Below are positions 35,133 through 47,541 of a stretch of 64,000 nt of DNA, one piece after another. The notes beneath the pieces are model-generated. The model saw only the letters and a list, made by a program, of their open reading frames with translations, had not been told where the DNA came from and did not search any database. The stretch's first letter is position 1. Each line of letters starts with the position of its first letter. Position numbers and translations under genes: made by a program. Source of the DNA: Ulota crispa (Eukaryota > Streptophyta > Bryopsida > Orthotrichales > Orthotrichaceae); contig OY987242.1 in NCBI GenBank assembly GCA_963920765.1, positions 17,570,002 through 17,634,001 on the forward strand, written 5' to 3'.

Positions 35133-35136
35133 TTAA

Positions 35137-36884
35137 AGAACCTTATTCTTGTATTGAAATGCTTTAATACTTAACTTCCTTTATCTAACAATCTATCAAG
35201 AGTCTCATTTTTTCAATTTCATTATTAAAAGATTTTTGCTTATCAGTTTACTCTTGAATCAATCAATCATTAACTATGCAAAGGCATTCTTGTTATATTA
35301 GTTTGATTTTCCAAATATGTGAAGATATACTACAATTGAGAAAAATGATTTAGTAATGACTTTCAAATGATACTTTTTACCTATGATTTCTCGATCATAC
35401 CCATATGCTTAAATTTATAAATTTCCTAACCAATATTTATCAATTAACCCTATGCCTGAAGTTAAAATACTCTTTCAATATTTATTTTTGACTTAAATAA
35501 CAGAAATCTTGGCAACTCTTCTTGCTAAGAGTACGTAGTTTGGAATACTAAACGTTTTGGCTTTCCAGTTTTTATATTACCCCCTTATTGAGGTCATATA
35601 TGGAGGGTTACCCTTTGAGAGGTGAAATACACTCACACCTTGCAAACTATGGTGTACTTTACATACTGAAAATTAATATCATGTAGTTATTCCTCATTTA
35701 ACCAACAAGTTCGTAAAAACTTGAATAAACTTCCTTCCTAGTTAATATAACAAAGATGTATATGTGTATGTGTATAGTAGATAGTATCATTCACATTTGT
35801 TAGAGGTTTAATCCTTCAAAAGGGATAATTGCTTATATATTTGATTATGCTATACTGTTACATCTAAATAAATAGGTATGTATTAAGGGTTATTCCAAAT
35901 ATGAGCATATCTACAATATTGCCATTGCCCTCTGCTTGACTTGTCACCTCTTGAGGTCATAGCTCATTGCTAATTGCCATCCATTTGCAACTCATTGCTA
36001 ACCAGTTATTGCTCATTGACGAACTTCCAATGCTTATTGAAGGACTTCCCATATTTACTAACAACGCCACTCCAAAGTGTGAAAGAAAACCTCACTGTAG
36101 CATCACCCTTCTCGCCACTTTCCATAACACACTTGGTCCTTCAGAACATTTTCTCACCAACAAGCCAAATAATATGCAACAACATTGCGATTGTGCCCCT
36201 ATTTGTAAATTCACCTTGCATATGACCTATGAACTTTTTTACCATGGACTTTCCATATGATTTACAATACAAGATCATATCTTCAGTAGATAACTCTAGA
36301 GGTGAAAAGTGAGCATTTGAGACAAAGCTAATGTACTTTCTTATCATCTCAAAATGGCAAACGTGGTTTTGAATCTGGTGCATGAGAATTTGAGGTCCCT
36401 AATTCCTAACTTGAAAACTATATTAAGTAACAGTAGTCTTAACTCCTAATCCGATTTCCCTCTTACAGCAGAGATCAATGCACCCTAAATTATCTCCCAG
36501 TATTTACAGCTTTCATAAAGATGAACAAGGCCCCAACTGATAGCAACAAGTACTGCAAAAATCATTGCTTTCAATCAAGTTAGGACTCATCACACCATGC
36601 AGTACGCTGTTGAAGAGTGCAAATCGTAAAGACTACATGGAAGATTGTGAAGGTCTAGAGCTAGTCTGTAGGTACAAATGCAAGCCGTGGCAAGGATAGA
36701 CGACCCACCTCAAATGCCAGCTCAAAAAATAGTCTCTACCTCGATCTTGGAAAGTATGTTTTAGGTCTCATGCATTTGTAATGAAGATCCCGCCAGTGAT
36801 TCCTTTCTGCAATCTTGAGACTCAACGGAGGACAAGTCGCCTGAAGAAATTAAGCCTGGTCTCTAGAACCACCGTTCTTCTCAA
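35137..36884. other. AT-rich intergenic DNA, nothing recognised
   Basis: No gene recognised. Overlapping 83- and 97-codon frames near 36 kb look like chance frames. The last few hundred bases probably include the 3' untranslated region of the minus-strand carrier gene. Confidence 0.5.
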
Positions 36885-39800
36885 TCAAGGCTCATAGGCC
36901 TCCTGCTTTTGTGTAGGATTCATTCTCATTGATTCTATTTGCGATTGATGGGCAGGTTGAGAGTCGATATGCACAGTTGTTTCGGTATTAAACTCCTTTC
37001 TCAACCACTCGACCGCCATGAAACTCAACGCAGATGCAGGAACAAACCATAGTACTCGTGGCAATGCTCCACGGAAAAACCCTCGAACTCCTTCGTGTCT
37101 CCAGATTTGATGCCATGCATCAAACCAACCATTGTACCTGACAAAAATAAACACAGTACTTTCAGTGTGTCAGCAAGGAGCAAGATAGGAAAGTTGGAAA
37201 CAGCGGGCTGAAGAAAAATACAGATGTCATTTCAAATACCGCGCCCTGTAATAATAACACTAACTTGCAATAATTAAAAACATAAATAAATTTGCAAGGT
37301 GCACTAATGAAGTCATCCACAGTAATACGGTATTTAAATACTTTCTCAAATAGAGTGACAAGAGGCCAAGATTCTAAGGAGACTTTGCAAGCACTTAGCT
37401 CAACCATAGAGTGAGTAAAATATGCCTCGTTACAGAGGTTCAGCCATCAAGTTGCTACTTGACCAAACCCTTACTTGGACAACAAGGGCAGGTGGTATGC
37501 CACATTTTCTTTTACTATTATGAAGGGGTCCCGCACTATTCAAAATCTCACACTAATTGAAACAACTTGTTCAACAGAATGAATCCTATATAGGAAAGGT
37601 TTTGACCGTATTGGCATCCACTGATGTAACAATATCTTGGTAGACAGCTCGACACTGAAAGCTTATGACTAAGAAATCTCGTTACAGTGTACACTTCCAG
37701 CCATGCTTTAGTTTTGAATGTTCTAGATTCCAAAATGTGCAAGACATTTAAGCAAACTAACGCAGCACTAACCTCACGTGAGAGCCTTGTATTTGAAGCC
37801 TGGTCTTCAACACGTCCATGGGCATTGTTAAAAAGGCACTGAGACCTGCACACGTGGCACAATATAGCATGGAAATGACGATCTTGGTAGGATGAAACGG
37901 CAGCTCAAACCTAGGAACATAATCAAGTCTCAACTAAAACTTAAATCTGATTACTATCCCATCAGCGAACGATCACTAATACCGTCACGTGCCTGTTAAT
38001 TTCAGATACTCAGAAGACAACATAGTTTTGACTTCAAGGTACCACATAGGATATAATAACATTCTCAGCCATTGGCAACATGCCACGTGATATTTCGGAA
38101 ATGTAGGCATTGCCGGTTTGAACTGATTTTATACAAAAGTGACAAGCACGAAGGATAACTCATAACTTGAAACGTAGAACACAAGAGATATGCTAATAAA
38201 AACTGACTTCCGACACAGACATATGGCACCGTTACAACTGGTGTACAAAGTCGATCCTGAATGAAATATTACGAACTTCTGAGCTCGCAGGATACAAAAT
38301 GAACATGAAACAAGAAAGAATTGGGAGGACTACCTCCTGCAGTTCCGCCAATACACAGCTCTTCAAATGAGGTAATTTTGTGCTTCTGGGGCTCAGCTGG
38401 AAGCATAGACCGATTTTCTCGTCCATACGTTATCGCTGCTCTCATGCCCTCATAGAACATAATCTAAAGCACAAACCAGAATGAAGTAAGAAAAATGTGT
38501 AATACAGTAACAAAAACCGCTTCGTTACTGCTGCCAATCCTCCGGAATATGAAAATGACTGCATGAATATTTCAACAAATTTCACGAACTGAAGAGAAGC
38601 TAGGGACCAATTCGGAGGACCATAACAATAACAAAAAGTAACATTTAATCTCTCAAGAAAGAGTTTGCCTCACCTGCAACCCGGCAAAGGGAACGTCCCT
38701 AGCAAGGGTAGGCAAGTACCTGTAGTTCAGACAATGAAGAAAAAGAGTTCTCTTATGTCACAGTGATAAAGCACACCAGGCACAATGCTTTTGCAGAAGC
38801 AAAACTAAAAACTCATTGAGGTGTACCATTTCAGACTATTACTAATAAGATGGACCTTGCAAAATCTATAAACTTGCTGAAAATCAAGATACAGCAGATA
38901 GATTAAAAAAATGAAGCCTAACATAAAGCCAAACATTAGTTGGAGAATTATGTGCTGAGAGCATGACCCTAATCTACAGTATTATTACCCGGCATAGAGA
39001 CCCCCAAGGCCTTCATATTTTAAGACAACTCGTCCTGCATGTAGCAATCCAGTGTAGTATTGCATACTTGGTGTCAACGCTCTCGTAGACACTGGATGTC
39101 TTTGATGCCAACCTTTGCTACTGCCTTGAATCTGACATGACATTCAAGGTAAGGTAAGAGAACAAAGTTCAGCTACTGACAGAAATTTTGAGTCGTCATT
39201 ATGGGCGTAGTGCACAGGTTTTTTTCCGAAATCGAAGCAAGGCGTAAAAAATTAGGCCTCGAAATCAGGTCCCCTAAACCAACTCTGCAAGTTGTTGGAT
39301 CATTCAATCAAATGACAGAATTTAAGTGCTTCAACACTGAATGAGTTTTGCACTAACAGATGAAACTTTGTTTTGACAGAACACTAGGAAGTACACGTCT
39401 AGTTATGGATACAATCTAACGAACAAAGTTATCAATGAATTGTTGAAGCAACTGCACATTCAAAGTACCTGCATACGTTGCTTGAGCACTTCACATGGAA
39501 CGTACACCACTGAACCTAGAGTATCACCTGAATAAAAGAAAACAATACAAACTATATGGTTTCATAAAGCACCGGCAAGGATCAACGAAAAAACAATCTC
39601 TTCAACCAAGCCACTCTCACAATTTTCCAAGCCAAAAGCAGGGCTGAGGCTAACTTACATAAAAAAAAAGCACAACCATCATGTTTGCAAAGCAGCAAAA
39701 AAAACTTACACAAACTAGAGATAAATCCACCAATAAGGAAGATGCAATATTTTCAAGACCGTACCAATAGCACCAGCGCAAAAGTGCGCCCAGGGGCCAG

Positions 39801-41090
39801 CAAGATTGGGACGCTCATCCTCCAGCCAATCTTTAGTGGTCTCAATACATCCAAAGTACGTGGCTCCTGTAATCATTGAGCCTGTTATACCTGGTACTAC
39901 ACCTCTGTACAGAGCTGAACAAAACCAGCAAAAAAAAATGTAAGCCGTACCGTTCAAACTTACACATATATTATGACAATAAAGTATTGGGACATATGAT
40001 GCAGAATTTCGACCTTGATACCTACATCGGTAATCACAAGGTACAAATTCCTTGAGAGATACGACGATTGACTAGACTTGTCGTACAGATGAAAATACTG
40101 ACAAATTCACTCTCAGCTATCACACACCATCTCTACTTTGAGGTTTCTTTTCTCCACATAAAATAGAGCTCCCTAGGGTACACTATTTGAAGTGTATGCA
40201 GAGGAATAACCTTCCTAAAAGCTAGCCTACAAAAGGAGCTCAACCTAACCTAAGGCAGTGCTTGAGAAATACAATTAGCATGAGAAAGGTCAACACGCTG
40301 AAATGAAAATACCAAACAACACTCACCACGAACGCCATCCATGGCCAAAATGTTTTTGAGAGCATGTCCAAGGTCGTTCTGCTTCTGCAATAAACGATAG
40401 CACATCCCAATCCGTCCATGACTTATATCAATACAACACAGATACTGAATTTGAACTATAAAAACTTGCACAATAACTGGATCCTTAAAAAATACATGTG
40501 ACACAAATATCCTTAGAGGATAAACAGCTCAATCGCAGTAAGACGAAGACATTTAGAGGGCCATTTCGAAATCTCAAGTATCAAAAACTCGATCGAGGCT
40601 TAAAATGGCCACGCCAGTATTTTGCAAATGACCTAATTCTCATTTATATAAGTTAAAAGCTTAATGCAGTAAGGACGTATCCCAATCCGTCCATATATCA
40701 ATACAATACAGACACTGATTTTGAACTAAAAAACTTGCACAATAACTGGATCCTCAAAATACATGTGACACAAAAACCTTACCGACTCAATCGCAGTAAG
40801 ACGAAGACATTTAGAGGACCATTTCGAAATCTCAAGTATCAAAAGGCTTAATATGGCCACGCCAGTATTTTGCAGATGACCTAATTCTCATTTATATGAG
40901 TTAAAAGCTTAATGCAGAAAGGGATGTGTATCAAGGAGAGCATAAAGAACGCAAAGATGAATACCTGCAACGTGACTCCAGCTTGAGCACCTTGAATCCG
41001 GGTTTTCAAAGTGTCCACCGGGTGCATGAACGTCTCCCCGAACCCGCTGGCCAGAGCACCCCAAGCAAACTCTCTCCATGCTACAAACAT
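36885..41090 (-). CDS. Mitochondrial carrier family protein (SLC25, At1g74240-like)
   Basis: SLC25 carriers exchange small solutes across the mitochondrial inner (sometimes plastid) membrane; this member resembles Arabidopsis At1g74240, near the S-adenosylmethionine-carrier branch, and its substrate is unproven. Nine exons in transcript order (40965-41090, 40327-40384, 39765-39914, 39469-39527, 38989-39131, 38674-38719, 38334-38463, 37773-37845, 36885-37137) join in frame to 345 residues. Three carrier signatures are visible: HPVDTLKTR (about 23-31), VPCEVLKQR (about 121-129) and MPMDVLKTR (about 245-253), one per repeat. GLYAG and GFFRGALPRV follow the second and third repeats. The start is uncertain. 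ATG at 41088-41090 begins immediately before WREFAWG, but an acceptor-like TTTGTAG there could instead join an upstream exon reaching about 41.3 kb. Confidence 0.9.
40406..40922. repeat. Tandem duplication inside carrier intron 1
   Basis: The segment 40406-40680 (275 bp, starting CCCAATCCGTCCAT) is repeated directly at 40681-40922 with small deletions and a few substitutions. Both copies lie in the intron between exons 1 and 2, so coding is unaffected. Landmarks include CAGTAAGACGAAGACATTTA and GGCCACGCCAGTATTTTGCA in each. Confidence 0.9.
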
Positions 41091-41908
41091 TGCAAAGAAA
41101 GAAACCTCATCACAACGCCATAACTCGATCGATCACGGAGCGTTGCACGTACATATTCCGATGAATTTATTGGCTCGTCTGGACTGTAGTGGAGGAGGAG
41201 GCTTTGCATCGACAGAGGTTATCGTGAGGAAGCTTGAGGAGTGGCTTTGCGACAGGGCGCCATTGACAAAAAGCTACGGTGAGCGAGGAAGCGCAAGGTT
41301 CGTCGAAATGCGAGCCGCTTCAAAGGACATGGCTGACCTGCTTGTTCTCCACGGCTTTGCCCTAACCCTAAAAATCCTTCACGAGCCCCGAGCTTTAGAA
41401 GCTTCAAGTCATGTTTCAATTGGCGGGGGCGGGCTTCCTTGGAATTTGCCTGCGTCCATAAAAGTAAAAGTAAAAGTAAAAGTAGGCTGGTGTTTTCGCA
41501 CGGAGGCATGTAATCCCCTGAATGTCCCAGGGTTTAATTTTTGTTTTTGCCAGGGTAGAGCGACCCGCACCCAGAATGCACGCAGGTGAGGAAAATTAGG
41601 CTAAACTTGGAAATAATACTTGGAAATAATAGATGATACATGGAAGTTCATCCAAAGAATTATTATTATAAGGTATTTCATCCAAATTTGGCAAATTAGG
41701 TTGTTGCTCATGGTAGGATCTGGCAATTTCATTCAGATTTTTAAGCAAATTTTCTAGTGTACTAGTAGCCACAAGGTTTTGAAGGTAAGATTTAGGCAAA
41801 AATTTGCCAACAAATTAAACCCTACCTCACAAGCCTAAAAGTGGCCTCACATGATTTCACAAGCCCCTTTCAAGCACTGGATCTAATATTTTGGCCTTGC
41901 TATAAACT
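41091..41908. promoter_or_regulatory. Upstream region of the carrier gene
   Basis: GC-richer sequence to about 41.55 kb, then AT-rich. It should hold the promoter and 5' leader of the minus-strand carrier gene. A hexamer microsatellite (AAAAGT, four units) lies at about 41462-41484. Frames here (up to 192 codons on the plus strand) resemble no family and lie opposite the probable leader. Confidence 0.4.
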
Positions 41909-42625
41909 ACAAGGGAAAATTTCATGGATACCCTTGAAGTTTGTCATATTTCCAATTTGTCATATTTTCATAGATACTAGTGCTGTCCTATGCTGTTGGC
42001 CCAATTTTCACCGTCCATGCCCCCCATGCCACCTCTTCATGCCTCTTGTGGTTAAACTTGTACTTTACTTTAGTTAAGCTTATACTCCACTTTATTTTTA
42101 AGTGGACATCCAAATTTAACTTTAGTCAAACTTGTACCAACCCTATTTTTACACAAAAGTTGTCTTTGGCTAATCAATAATTTTCTAAATTTCTAATCCA
42201 TAAAAAACTTTGAAATTCAATAAATTTCCCACCATAAGCCCAAATGCCACGAAACCAAGCCTGTGCACCCCTCCGTGCCAAGAACTTTCCAATGGTACCA
42301 AGCACGCGACAAGGGGACACACGGTCCGGAAGATCTCAATGTGACAAACATCCATCCAAACAAACAACCTAATTTAAGTTATAGATAGATCCTTACTTTT
42401 TTGGAAAGTTCTCAAATATCCTTGGACCAAATTTTTCAAGTGTTTGTTTTGTTGTGCATGTTAATTCCTTTCCCTTTGTGCACACATGTAATAAGAAAGA
42501 AGTAGTGTACGCACAAAGGGAGAAGGAAGTGACACGCACAACAAAACTAACGCCTAAACTTTTTGGTCCCAGGGTATTTAAGAAATTTCTAAAAAAGCAA
42601 GGGTATCTATGAAAATTTGGCAAAC
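41909..42625. mobile_element. MITE (ATTTCATGGATA family), copy 2, with foreign sequence inside
   Basis: The left end matches the element at 7716 (GAAAATTTCATGGATACCCT then TTGAAGTTTG). The right end carries the matching inverted portion (AAAAAAGCAAGGGTATCTAT). Internal homology includes CTTGGACCAAATTTTTCAAG and TTTGTTGTGCATGT. About 400 bp near 41.99-42.39 kb is absent from copy 1. Confidence 0.65.
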
Positions 42626-45600
42626 TACAAATATCATGGCTTAGTCCATGCAAGTGGAGTACTGGGAAAGCAAGCCAAATGTTGTATAAGTGCCTCAAGA
42701 GCCTTGACTGGGTGGAATACCATACGGGGCAAGGTGGCAAGTAGATGGCTGCAGCCGGTCAATATCCCTTGCAAGCTTCCTTGCATGTGCTCTGTGGTAT
42801 AGTAGAACATGTTTAAGCTACTATTGCATAAACTAATATCTTGTGTAAACTACTAAACCTTGCCCATTTAGTCCCAAGTCCCAAGCATATTAGTTTAGAC
42901 ATGCTCTACTGTAGCAAGAAATCTGCTGGCAAGGGTTCAAGCATGTTCTAAACCCTTATCATGGCTACCCTCACCAATTGTGCCAATCATTGTTTTCTGC
43001 ACAATAGTAGTTTGAAGCCCTAAAACTTAACATGCAAAGAAGTAAAAACTTCAATGATTTGCAAGTGTGTGCATTCACATCTAATCTTGCTACTCACAAA
43101 TTTTGAGATGAATCAGGGGCTTGTAGAATTTTGTGAAAATCAATAAATAGCAACTACTTGCCAAAAGATGAGATTTTGCCATCATAGGTTGTATGATCAA
43201 ATTTTATAATCTCCCATCTCCCACGGTCAATAGTTCCCAAAGTTGCAAGTTGTTTTCTAAGTCAGTGTTCCACTGTTTTCAATGGTCATTTTCTATGGAT
43301 CATCTAATTGACTGAGGTACAATGCATCAAAGTTGTAGGTCTCAAAAAAACTCTAATCTTGATTAAAATGGCTTGGGGCACTTTGGGGTTAAGGGGCAAT
43401 TCACATTGTCCTATGTCCCAAGTCACATTGAAATTTAAGAATGTGATTGGTGTAAAGCCAAAAGTTGGGACTTGGCCCTTCACGCTATGTCTCAAGTCCA
43501 CATTGTTGCTTACATTGCAACACTTTTGGAAGCTTTGGTGCCTAAGAAGGTGGGACTTCAATCAAGGTTTGGGTCTCCCATTTTGCTAGACCTAACTTTC
43601 AACTCAAGTCTCACCAATATTATTGCATAAAATATTCATGACTTTCTTCAATACTCTTTCTTGCCCCTAATAACCCAATAAAATTGGGATTTGGCATTGA
43701 TATGAAACTTGCAAAGACAAGACATGGAAAATAGTGTGAATTGCCCCTACCAGTTGCAAATTTTTTGTAATTTTGTAAAAAGGTTGTGAGTTTGATAAAT
43801 ATAAAAACATTTTTTTAGATTTGAGAATGTATTCCAAATATATGATCATTGTTGAATACTGGTTTTTTTGTAAAACGAAACTACTTACTTTCTTTATTTC
43901 ATAGCATATTTATTATTATTTTTATCCTTGTTCTAAAACATCAATGTCTTCAACTTATCACCATTCATGAGACTGATGTAAATTCTTAATGTGAATCTAA
44001 GACTTGAAGATTTCAAAAATAAACATAAGTAGATGTGTTAACTCAAAGTTCTACAACTTATGTTTGCATCTAAAAATAAAAGATGCCCAACTTTCATAGT
44101 TAGAATTTTATGTACAACTAGTATGTCATGCGTCCAACGACGTGATAGGATTAACTTGAGCTCTTAATTTGAGGACTTCAGCAATTGAGCTCTCAATTTC
44201 AGCATTTGAGTTCTGAATTTCAGGACAAATTTCATGGTATTGCAAGATTTTACAAAGCATGATACACACCTCCAATTCATTTGAAAAATTTTCCACACGT
44301 ACTTAACTTGGTCTTCTACATGGGAAAAATAAACCTGCACTTTGTGTAGAGCAATTTATTTGATATAAGAGCTATCAAAAGCCTTTAATTTTTTTGGGCA
44401 GTAGGGAAAAAACTTTTTCTTTCATTTTAAATGTCAACATCTCACTCGTTTACATTTAGAATGAGCTGATATTTTCACACAAGTACCTCTCATAGTCTAG
44501 GGCAAAATCCTACGATTGGATTTCCAAAAAAACTTTTTTCTTACCTTTCTATGCATTCCCCCAAAAGTGACAATTTTCAGTGACTTTCATAAAAAAAGGG
44601 CTTGGGCCTTTAGGGGTTAAACTAAACCTTAAAGCTAAGGCTATGAGCATTTAGCATAGATTGCAAGCAAGAGAATTTTCATCAATAAAAGATATTTAAA
44701 CTATTTTGAAAAACCAATAAATTTGCTTGTAGAAGGGTGGGTTTCTAGAGCCTCCAAGACTCAACTTCTATCTTGACAAAGGACAATCCAATTTTTGATC
44801 CTTGGTAGTATTATGGTGTTTTGCAAATTATAAAAAATCCACATTTTTATGCAAAAGAGGCAAGCCAACAAAACTAATGCTTTGAAGAATAATTGGAAGG
44901 ATAACATGACATACTACAAGAGCATCTTCAAATTGAGGTTGGAGAAAGTGCTTAACTCAAAGTAGTACCCCATGCAAGTTTTAAAAGTTGGGAATGTTGA
45001 TCTAACGCAAGCACACTGTTTGTTTTCTCAAAAAGGTGCACATTGTATGTTTTCTTCTACACAAAACATTTTGCATTTTTTAGAGCTTTGAATGTTGCAC
45101 AAGAAGCTCTAGCAATGCCACATGGCAACATGAGAGGAGTCCAAGGTGCACAAAGAAAATAGTTCCTCTTTTTCATAAGGAGGAGAGAGCTTGCTTCATT
45201 GACAAAGAGGACAAAAGTGTCATTTCCATTCCTTTTATCGCACATATATTGGAGCATGACACTCAAGAACCAACTTGTCATATCTCCCATCAACAATTCT
45301 AGCAAGATACCCACTTTAATCCATGGATTCATTTTGTGCATGTGTTGAAAACACTCTTGCAAGGCAACAAAATTTAAAGGGACCCATTTGCTTTTGCAAA
45401 TTAGAGCTTAGGGTCGCTTTGCACTATAAGTCAAGGATGATTTCTAGCGTTTGACCTTCCAATGCTAGCATCTAATTGGAGAATATTCGAAAACAGCCTC
45501 AAAACTTTCACACAAGGAGTCTAGAATAAATTTTCAGAATATATCTTAATATTCAAAAAACAAAATTTAACGTGGCTCCAAATTTTAAAAGTGGATCCTC

Positions 45601-46428
45601 CAAAAATGGGAAGCCAATTCTTGACCATGAGGCCACTGTCAAATTTTACTAAAACATGTTTATTTGAATACAAATTATTCTTTTCAAATACTCAACATTG
45701 TACGAGTAAAAATCGACAACTCTCCGGCTTAATTTCTTTTTATTACTTTACTTCTTAAATCTTCAAATTTTACACTAGTGACCTCAAATTTGGCTTTCAT
45801 ACAAATAAGAGTAGCCTCCGAAATACTCATATTACAATGAAAGGACTGTTTTTGAGGCCAATTAAGCTGAAATTTTGGTTATAATGGCCTCAAATATTCA
45901 TGGCTTCAACTCCTACACTGAATATTGCGTTTGGGTTGCCTCACACTATTTTTTGGAAATTCTACAGAATATAAATATTTATTGTTGCTACATTAATTTT
46001 CATTAGAAATTACTGTAATAATATTTTTCACAAGAGCATGGCAGCAAGAATGAGGTTGTAGAAAAACAAACTAGTGGTCACCAAGTTGTAGACCATGTAA
46101 AATTCAAGTATTTAGAGAGATACATGTACCTTCTAGTGACCAATTGATGACTTATGAGGTAACTTATCAAGATAAGGCAATATAATTGTCAAGACAACAT
46201 AATTGACAAGGCAATCTAATTGTTAAGGCAACCTAAATGCAATATTCAATGTAAGTTAGGAGGCTCTAAGGGTTGAAACTGAATTTTGGATAGGTAAAAC
46301 TTCTTGAAATAATTTTCAATAAAATTTCCTCAAAAGACAAGACAATTTGGCATCTAACCCAAATTGTTTCATGTTTTTTTGGAGCTTTTTGGAATTATTT
46401 ATGAAAGTTTGTAGTGGAAAGGCCATAG
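42626..46428. other. AT-rich gene-poor interval
   Basis: No gene recognised. The segment about 44.2-44.62 kb is a reverse-oriented relative of the left part of the element at 16709-17658 and ends at a TTAA site (44617-44620) with CCCCTAAAGGCCCAAG termini. A 101-codon minus-strand frame at 45057-45362 has no recognisable motif. Confidence 0.5.
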
Positions 46429-46539
46429 GGCTCTAAAATGGAGCACCTCCTCAAATGTACATCATATATACATTGTTGAAGAGCTATGAAAAACATGTAC
46501 AAACAAAGTACATTTGAGGAGGTGCTCCATTTTAGAGCC
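46429..46539. repeat. Perfect 32-bp inverted repeat with 47-base loop
   Basis: The arm 46429-46460, beginning GGCTCTAAAATGGAGCACCT, is the exact reverse complement of 46508-46539. As RNA this forms a long perfect stem. It may be a tiny foldback MITE or a small-RNA hairpin. No flanking target duplication is obvious. Confidence 0.85.
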
Positions 46540-46855
46540 ATCACCAAATTAAAGCCTCCTACTTTAGTGTAAAGCAGCCCTTACACTGGGTGTTTGCCTT
46601 CCAAGCTTACTAGCAAGGTCGAACCACATAAGCCATAACTGGCGTTTCAAACTAGCAGGTTGTAAAAAACAAGTGACTAATTTTACATGTTTGTGAGAAA
46701 GCACATTTTTTAACTTCCTATAGCCCACTTTTCTTGTTTATTCAAAATTGCCAATTTAACCAATGTCTCAAACCTTCTGTCATATAATGATGTAGAGGTT
46801 ATCATAGATGCAAACTTAGAAAAGTGATTATCTCACAGTTTTCCAAAAATACAAG

Positions 46856-47541
46856 TTACTCTTCATCAGTTTCAAACTGCCTGTTTTGTGCCTGTGTGGC
46901 CCCGGCATCAGCTTTGGGGTCCTGGCGTCCTGCTAGACAAGAGGCCGAATGTTCCGCTCCTCGTCCGGCCGTTACGTAGGGCGTGAATCCTCGGCGAGAC
47001 CATTTGGCAGGCGCATCCGAAGATGCTCGTGCTCCACCATGCAGATGCCCTCCTCTTCTTCTGTTCCTTGCGTCAAAACTCTTACCGGAATGGGGGTTCA
47101 CTCACCGTCGATCACGCATTAGGCGCTCACAGCTCACGCCCAAGACCTCGCTCACTTCGGTCATCAGCAGCAGCTGATTTCATGTCGTGCCATGTGAAGC
47201 TTGATCGATCGATTTCGCTGGAGAGGCCCGCGCATTAGCTTACCACGGATTCCTACTGCGCAGAATCTAGGTTTTGCTGGGTATTCCTCATCTGATAGCT
47301 GCCGTATCATGCGCGCTGCAGCCTCTGTTTCGAAGCGACCGCGTGCCATGAATCGCGAGTGAAGAAAAGCGGGTGACAGGGTTCAGAGAGAATTCTGTAT
47401 CTGCTTTTGCCCTGAGGTTGAGGTAAGCAAGCTACCACCTTTTGTCAGTTACATTGAGAAGCGTTGGGATGAGCCTCCAACTGATTCGTTTGTGGATGGT
47501 GTTTTGAGCAGATTGGCAAGGGAGGGAGTTATTAGGCCAGG
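46856..47541 (+). promoter_or_regulatory. GC-rich upstream region of the LDH gene
   Basis: Composition changes abruptly from AT-rich to GC-rich at about 46.88 kb and stays high into the LDH gene. Short frames on both strands (up to 81 codons) are not recognised. A donor-like GAG|GTAAGC at about 47420 could mark a 5' untranslated exon. Confidence 0.4.

Noticed and set aside
41011..41589. 192-codon plus-strand frame opposite the carrier start
   Set aside because: It overlaps carrier exon 1 on the other strand and resembles no protein family.
45057..45362. 101-codon minus-strand frame as a gene
   Set aside because: AT-rich surroundings, no recognised motif and no splice partners.
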